Positions 58,572-64,000 of a stretch of 64,000 nucleotides of DNA are shown here, one piece after another. The notes beneath the pieces are model-generated. The model did no database searches. It saw only the letters and a list, made by a program, of their open reading frames with translations, and was not told the origin of the DNA. Source of the DNA: Siphonodentalium dalli. Lineage: Eukaryota; Mollusca; Scaphopoda; Gadilida; Siphonodentaliidae. The stretch covers positions 135,603,129-135,667,128 of the forward strand of contig CP136064.1 in assembly GCA_032622095.1 (NCBI GenBank). Reading direction: 5' to 3'. The position numbers were made by a program, and so were the translations under genes. The stretch's first letter is position 1; every line of letters starts with the position of its first letter.

Positions 58572-59260
58572 ATGTACCCGATTTCAATAAAAATAAAAAT
58601 CCGCTATCTCTCATACTGGGCGAAAATAACAACAATGACAACAGAGCGAACACCCTTAATATTATATTATATCATGCTAACATTATATAACCAGAAAAAT
58701 GTAAAAAAAAAAACATGGATAACCGGAATATGTAACACACTGAATGCAATGGAAATGGGATATCTTTGGATACAACAACGAATAACCGATTACCGTATAT
58801 TTATCGAATTAATTAAGCAGAGGTTTGAAGACATGTACACACAAGAGTGGCGATCTACGTTGATGGGTTCAAATAAATTTCCTTTTTACAGGATAATTAA
58901 AAATGACATAAGTCGGGAACGATACAAAACGACCAAAACATCATATACACACTTGTACGATTCCGCACACGAAACCATCGACTACCAGTTGAGCAGGGCT
59001 CCTGGTATAATACCGACTACTCAGAAAGAGTATGCACCCTTTGCAAGTCAGAACTCGGAGATGAATTCCACCTTGTCCTGAAATGTGAATTTCTAAATGA
59101 CCTCAGAATTAAATTTATCAAGCCATATTACTTCAGAAGACCAAATGTTCTTAAACTACAGCAGCTCTTTACTTCCCGCAATAATCACACGATCAGAAAC
59201 CTTTCACTATTTATAAAGAAAGCCCTAGAAATTGTTTTGCACTCCTGAGGCTATGATTAA
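58572..59260 (+). pseudogene. LINE-B ORF2 C-terminal extension, frameshifted, mirror copy
   Basis: The frame 58572-59081 holds the segment after the thumb (WIQQRITDYRIF; MEMGY where the left copy has MGMGY). The cysteine/histidine knuckle (DEFHLVLKCEF) follows in another frame to about 59248. Confidence 0.65.
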
Positions 59261-59547
59261 AGCACCACGATATATAAATATATATGAAAAATGTAAAATA
59301 GTCGTGTTAAAAGACAGTTGACTCCCACAACACCCCGACCCACTTACTTTAAACACCACATCTGATAGCTATACCCTCAATCAATATACCAAGTACATGT
59401 AGTACACTAATAACTCCAACCTATATTGTGTGTATTGTGTATGTATATTATGTCACCTCACATTTATATTATGTATTATGTACACTGTTTGAAATTGAAT
59501 CGCCTGTTATGTCAAATACGACGAAAGGCGTAATAAACATCTAATCT

Positions 59548-60376
59548 AGGAAATTGAGTCGTATCCATGTGCTTTGTTCCTATCTAATCTGTTGAGTAAT
59601 TTACTGAGTTCATATACGGTCACAGGGTGTGTAATAAGTACATCACATGAGCTTGAGGATGAGTGACTAGTGGTGTTAGTGATGAAATTATTTACAGAGT
59701 TATAGTTGTCTACATCATATAATGGATCAGTTGACTCCGTGAAGATTGATTTATAATATTCAGCCCATGCGCTAACTATCTCCGATCTACCTCTGAGAGT
59801 TGTGCCGTTATGTTTGAAGAACGAGAGAGAACGGCTGTGGCCCTTTCTGTTATTTTTCAGTAGGCGGTAGAACGTTGCTAAGTCAAGCTCGGCTAGATTG
59901 TCAAGATCAGAGTGCTTATCGCGCAAAAATTTACTGGATTTTCTACGGTGAACAGAACGGAAGTTACGTTTTGCATCTTTATAGTTAGCATATATGAAGG
60001 AAATAAGTTGCCTCTTGGTCGGCCATCTTGAATCCAGAGGACTCGTAATTCGTCCATCACTTTATGCAGGGCACGAAGTTCATCGTCCCAGAAAGGCTTC
60101 AGGTGCCTTTGAAATTTTGATATGGGAATGACTTCCCTGGATGAACGCATAAGCGCGTTTACTATATCGTTGTAATATTGATCCAACAAGAATATATCGG
60201 TAATTTGAAACTGAGGAAGGTACGATTCCAATTTCGAATGGTAATTTTCAAGAAGATCAGTGTTGTTATTTAAAAGCTTCCATTTGAATTTCTCTGGAAC
60301 ATGACTGAAGTTGGCTGTCTGAGAACAGTTGAGATCAAATTCTATAGACATTTCGATAGGTCTATCATTGGAAACA
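59548..60376 (-). pseudogene. LINE-A linker and RT start, mirror copy
   Basis: Minus-strand frames 60351-59893 and 59926-59546, the same frameshift as on the left, ending in NKAHGYDSIS. Confidence 0.75.
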
Positions 60377-60380
60377 TTAA

Positions 60381-60963
60381 AGGGGTACTGTACGCCATTT
60401 TCAATAAATTTCCGGTGACAACAACGATCTAATATCGATAATATATAGAAACATAAGTAATTTGAGTCGAAGATGTATTCTGTAAACGCTCAGGTTAATA
60501 GGCTATCTTAAAATTTAATAATTTAAAAGTTAATAATTTGATATAAATTGAATTTATGACTGGAGCCATAAAATGGCGTCATTTAAATTACGAATTGCCG
60601 TAATCAAAAATAGTAATTGAGGGATACTGGATTTTTAAACCGATCGCACACACGATTGCTTAAAATATTATGATGATACGGGGAGAACACTCAAGCCACT
60701 CACTGACTAGCGACGATACAATAACTTAAATGATTATATGGGACTAGTATGCATATAATATAACTTTTATTTGATTCATTTGGTTGAAAACTTTACAAAA
60801 ATTACTCGACAACGACAATTTGTATTTTTGCATTCCGGTAAATTTGTCATCCGTAACATGACTTCGTACTCAACAGACTTTCAAATAATGGAAAAATTGT
60901 TACCTTATTCTCCGACTCGAAGACTATAGAAACCAACAACAACCTGTGGCGTACAGTACCCCT
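60381..60963. mobile_element. TTAA MITE copy 2, mirror
   Basis: TTAA at 60377-60380 and 60964-60967; same termini as 4470-5052. Confidence 0.88.
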
Positions 60964-60967
60964 TTAA

Positions 60968-61120
60968 GGGAAGCGTCATCAAATATCTGAGCATTAAGTA
61001 CCTGGTGTAAATCGCATGACCGGATAAGAAAATGGTCGATATTAGACCCGACTGAAGAATCATCAGCAGGTACGAATGTTGTTATATTTGAGTCGGCGCA
61101 GAGGACTTCAATGACAGACT
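60968..61120 (-). pseudogene. LINE-A endonuclease part 2, mirror copy
   Basis: Counterpart of 4313-4465 with GSNIDHFLI. Confidence 0.75.
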
Positions 61121-61124
61121 TTAA

Positions 61125-61768
61125 AGGGGTACTGTACCCCAATTTCAATAAATTCCCGGTGACAATAGCGATCTAATATCAATATTATATGATAAAATAA
61201 CTAATATGAGTCGACGATGTCTACTGAAAACGTTCCGATTAACAGGCTATCATAAAAGTAAAATTGAATTATTTAATATAAATTCATTTATGGCTGGAGT
61301 CATAAAATGGAGAATTATGCCATTACGAGTTACGGTTCTTGAAATCGCATCTGTAGCGTGTCGTTTATCGACGGCCGTTCGCGAACGTTATTGAGTTGCA
61401 AACAAAACATGTTACCTGCAAAAGGAAGGCCCGTTATAACCGATTCGGAAAAAATGGAGAAAGAAACAAGTCATAAAGCGTCAAGTATTTATATAGGGAG
61501 TGAGATTGTTTGATCGAAGAGATTGAATGCATCAATCGAAGCTGTGAACAATGAACTTCCGGTTCTTCCTACGACCTGCGTCTTCTCCGGTGAAGGTCAA
61601 AAACATGGCGCGTAGTTTGAAATCGTAATATTTTTGTTTCCAAGATCAATATTTTCTTCGCTAAATTAGGTTTATACGAAACTTATATAACACGAACACA
61701 ATCTAACTTGAAAGTTATTTCAATGGGAGTAAATAAAAAAATCGCCTATCTCTGTGTACAGTACCCCT
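61125..61768. mobile_element. TTAA MITE copy 1, mirror
   Basis: TTAA at 61121-61124 and 61769-61772; same termini as 3665-4308. Confidence 0.88.
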
Positions 61769-61772
61769 TTAA

Positions 61773-62300
61773 AGAGAAGTGTGTCAGCAATTCTTGAAAT
61801 CGCTTATTACGAGCGTCACTTCTCGACAACGTCCCATTGAAGTCACCCATCAGGATTGGAGTACCTAGAGGTATGTAAAATTCTAAGATATCGTACAATG
61901 ACTTGATATATGCATCGTATAGTTCGACTGGAGAGTTTGAGGATGGTAAGTATACTTGAAATATGTACATGAAAGAATTTGGATTAATTTCGAGCTGTAT
62001 AGCTGCTATGCGGTCATCGTCAAGGTCGATGACTGAAATTTTAGAGTCGTGACGTTCGTGCCATAATATGCTGACCCCACCAGCGGTTCTCCCTCTCTGA
62101 TTTGGCTGTCGTTGTCTTTGATCGTAGACTGTGTGCGCGCGGTAGTTGAGAGACAGGGTGTCCATGAAGCTTGCATTCGCACTGCACAGCCAGTGTTCAC
62201 TGACGCCACATATGTCGACTGAATTATCCGACAGCAAATTCACTAGATAAGAAGAAGAGCTGAAGATGCCAGTTACATTCCAACTGAGAAGCTTAAACAT
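61773..62300 (-). pseudogene. LINE-A endonuclease part 1, mirror copy
   Basis: Counterpart of 3133-3660, from ATG 62300 with LLSWNVTG, SEHWL and MGDFNG, cut by the MITE. Confidence 0.85.
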
Positions 62301-62344
62301 GATGGATTGATATTAGTGAGTTTGTGTCACGCAAGAGATTAGAG

Positions 62345-62893
62345 TTAAGATCTGTCGTATTGGGAGTACATTTCCCTGCAGCGGACTCCTTTAGGCCAGA
62401 AGTTGTAACCCAAGACACGGTCCACATCCGATGAGAGAACATTTATAGTGGCGTATGCCGGTTTGTTACGGCCGTCCACATACACCCTCACGACTGAGAA
62501 GGATATGTCGCTGGTATGAAGGTGGTATTCCACATGATCCTGAGTTACTTCCTGTGTCAGATTATCCACTTTCAAGCGCACAGTTGTAATTGGATATTTG
62601 CAGCTGAATGGATACTTTCCAGAGGGAAGACGTCTGAATCGGCGGCGATGATGGAATTGACTACGATCACCCTTATCGTGTTGATGGTGATTTCTATCGT
62701 GTGCAGGAGGACGATCAGGTCTTGTTGAATCAGCGTCGTCGATGGTTATGTATGAAGAATCGTCATGATATGTGTCGGGGGGAGATTTGCAATCTTGCGG
62801 TCGCCTATAGTCAGGACGTGACTGGGCGTCTTGGCAGTGCTCATCATTATATATGGGTGGATTGGTCTGAAAGTTGTTCATTTTGTCGCGCAA
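62345..62893 (-). pseudogene. LINE-A ORF1 C-terminal part, mirror copy
   Basis: Identical in translation to 2540-3088. Confidence 0.55.
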
Positions 62894-63950
62894 CCCCTGA
62901 AAGAACCCACTCTTCGGAAAGTTTATTATTATTCAACATCTTCTCGAATTTGTTTTTCTGACCAAGAATGTCACTGAGGAGACCATTCACGGTACCAATT
63001 GATCCTTTGTTTGATTTTATTTTCTCATGTATATTGGTTATTGTTTCGTCACATTAATGTTGAAGTTTATCCATGCCGACGTTCAACTCGTCCATTCCGT
63101 CCTTTATGTCATTTCTTAAATTTCTCAAATCTGAGCCTCTTTGTTTAGAGTTATCATTCTTTGTTTGTTCAATGCGTTCCACTGCAAGTTTATTTTTGTT
63201 AACTTGATCCTTTAGTTCTTTCACATCTTTTTCCATCAAGTTCATTTTGTTATTTATGTTTGTAAGTTGTCCTTTCAAAGTGGGTATATCCTCCTTAATG
63301 AGAGAATACATGTCCGATCTAGACTCCTTAAGTTGAACAATTTCCGCTCTCATTTCAGTTATGTTTAACAGAACATATTTCATGTCGGTGGATACCTCTG
63401 GAGACACTGGAACAGTCGGAGTGCCTGACTGCGACTGGCCACGTGGAATTTTGCCTTTACTCAGGATTTACGATATATCGACTGTTGGGTCGATAAGATG
63501 GGCAAGCATATTATAAATGTCACGAGCCAGTTTGGGTGCAATACTCCCGTCCGGGTTGCTTGGAGACTTGATGCGTCTCTTAAGGACGGCGCTGCCTAGA
63601 ACTGTTGCGTTAGGTTTGTTTTTGATTTCGTCAAATACATTTGTGCGCATTTTATCCAGAATAGAGTCTGAAGCGTTGGTAGTGGACAACAGAGTGTCTA
63701 TGAAATGATCCTGAGTAGTGTTATGTATAAAACTTGCGACCCAAGTTTGCAGCTGCGATATGTGGGCTGATGTATGAATATGAGGTGTATCATATTCGGA
63801 CACTACAGAGTTATATAGCACTTCAAGTGATGACTCCAATGTGGATAAATCGCTGACTTCGACTTCTCCGTTTAGCCAGTTCAATTGGTTGCTTGTAGTG
63901 ACGTCTTCGCCGGCTAAGATCGAAGCTGACTGGGTTAACAAGCCGTCCAT
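62847..63950 (-). pseudogene. LINE-A ORF1 N-terminal and coiled-coil part, mirror copy with an extra stop
   Basis: Counterpart of 1483-2586. Besides the shared TAA at 63468-63470 it carries a private TAA after DKLQH (base 63056, Lys codon AAA on the left). This shows the arms have begun to diverge in LINE sequence under no constraint. Confidence 0.65.
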
Positions 63951-64000
63951 TTTCCGACAGCGATGTGTAAACAGAATAGGTGGTAGTAATTGTGATTGGC

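Larger units (their letters stand above)
55783..59547 (+). mobile_element. LINE-B, mirror copy with intact 5' coding edge
   Basis: Plus-strand counterpart of 5886-9630. It retains 19 bp (about 55824-55842) lost on the left. The AATAAA near the 3' end is at 59532-59537. Confidence 0.82.
33420..64000 (-). repeat. Giant inverted repeat, right arm
   Basis: Reverse complement of 1433-31992, running off the window end. Relative to the left arm it keeps 19 bp (about 55824-55842) inside LINE-B that are deleted on the left. It has a premature TAA in LINE-A ORF1 (T for A at the base pairing with 2377) and a Val for Gly start context at 36933. It otherwise carries the same frameshifts and stops, so most TE decay predates the duplication, or the two copies are being homogenised. 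Confidence 0.97.

Overview
The window is AT-rich, repeat-laden animal DNA. It has long non-LTR retrotransposons of several lineages nested in one another, MITEs with TTAA target duplications, a fold-back element, satellites and microsatellites. There is no operon structure and no rRNA or tRNA gene that I could recognise. The style of the jockey/CR1-like reverse transcriptases suggests a marine invertebrate, probably a lophotrochozoan such as a mollusc. That is inference from family resemblance, not from a search.

The dominating fact is a giant inverted repeat. Bases 1433-31992 (left arm) recur as the reverse complement at 33420-64000 (right arm), around a single-copy spacer of 1427 bp (31993-33419). 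Paired positions sum to 65412 near the centre and 65433 near the outer end. The drift comes from homopolymer length differences and one 19-bp indel. The right end of the window cuts the palindrome, so the arms are at least 30.5 kb. I saw about seven substitutions in the readable ORFs, which puts the arms near 99.9% identity or above.

Left arm, outside to inside. 1-1075: two fragments of a jockey-like LINE (family C). 1483-11508: LINE-A (ORF1, endonuclease, RT), interrupted by two related TTAA MITEs (3665-4308, 4470-5052) and by LINE-B (about 5886-9630, opposite strand, with a 908-codon ORF2). 11505-16536: a 5-kb fold-back element with 2.4-kb arms built of roughly 170-bp units, each carrying an AAGATGGCGGCC-like motif. 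16537-18180: a 41-bp duplication, a TTAA MITE and TG/TA microsatellites. 18139-21050: LINE-C. 21051-23520: short tandem repeats, a possible transposase tail and three more GATGGC-motif units. 23561-24512: a 390-bp tandem array. 24513-28900: a markedly more GC-rich block with broken pieces of a family-B DNA polymerase, an SF1 helicase and an HNH-like nuclease on one strand, and a convergent retroviral-type integrase plus unknown coding debris. 28930-31992: AT-rich repeats, a ladder of direct repeats and an ATGAGCAA minisatellite.

The spacer holds the only compact, intact small gene: a 189-residue C2H2 zinc-finger acidic protein on the minus strand, with AATAAA five bases after its stop. It also holds a remarkable triplet stack, (GTT)61-(GCT)10-(GCG)17-hairpin-(AAC)16. 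The right arm repeats the left in mirror image.

The two best leads are the palindrome with its triplet-rich loop, and the decayed polymerase-helicase-nuclease-integrase element. That element resembles Polintons/Mavericks in having PolB plus integrase, but the linked SF1 helicase and HNH-like module are not part of their standard gene set. The palindrome could be genuine (segmental inverted duplication, sex-chromosome-like palindrome) or an assembly join of two haplotypes. The sequence alone cannot decide this.
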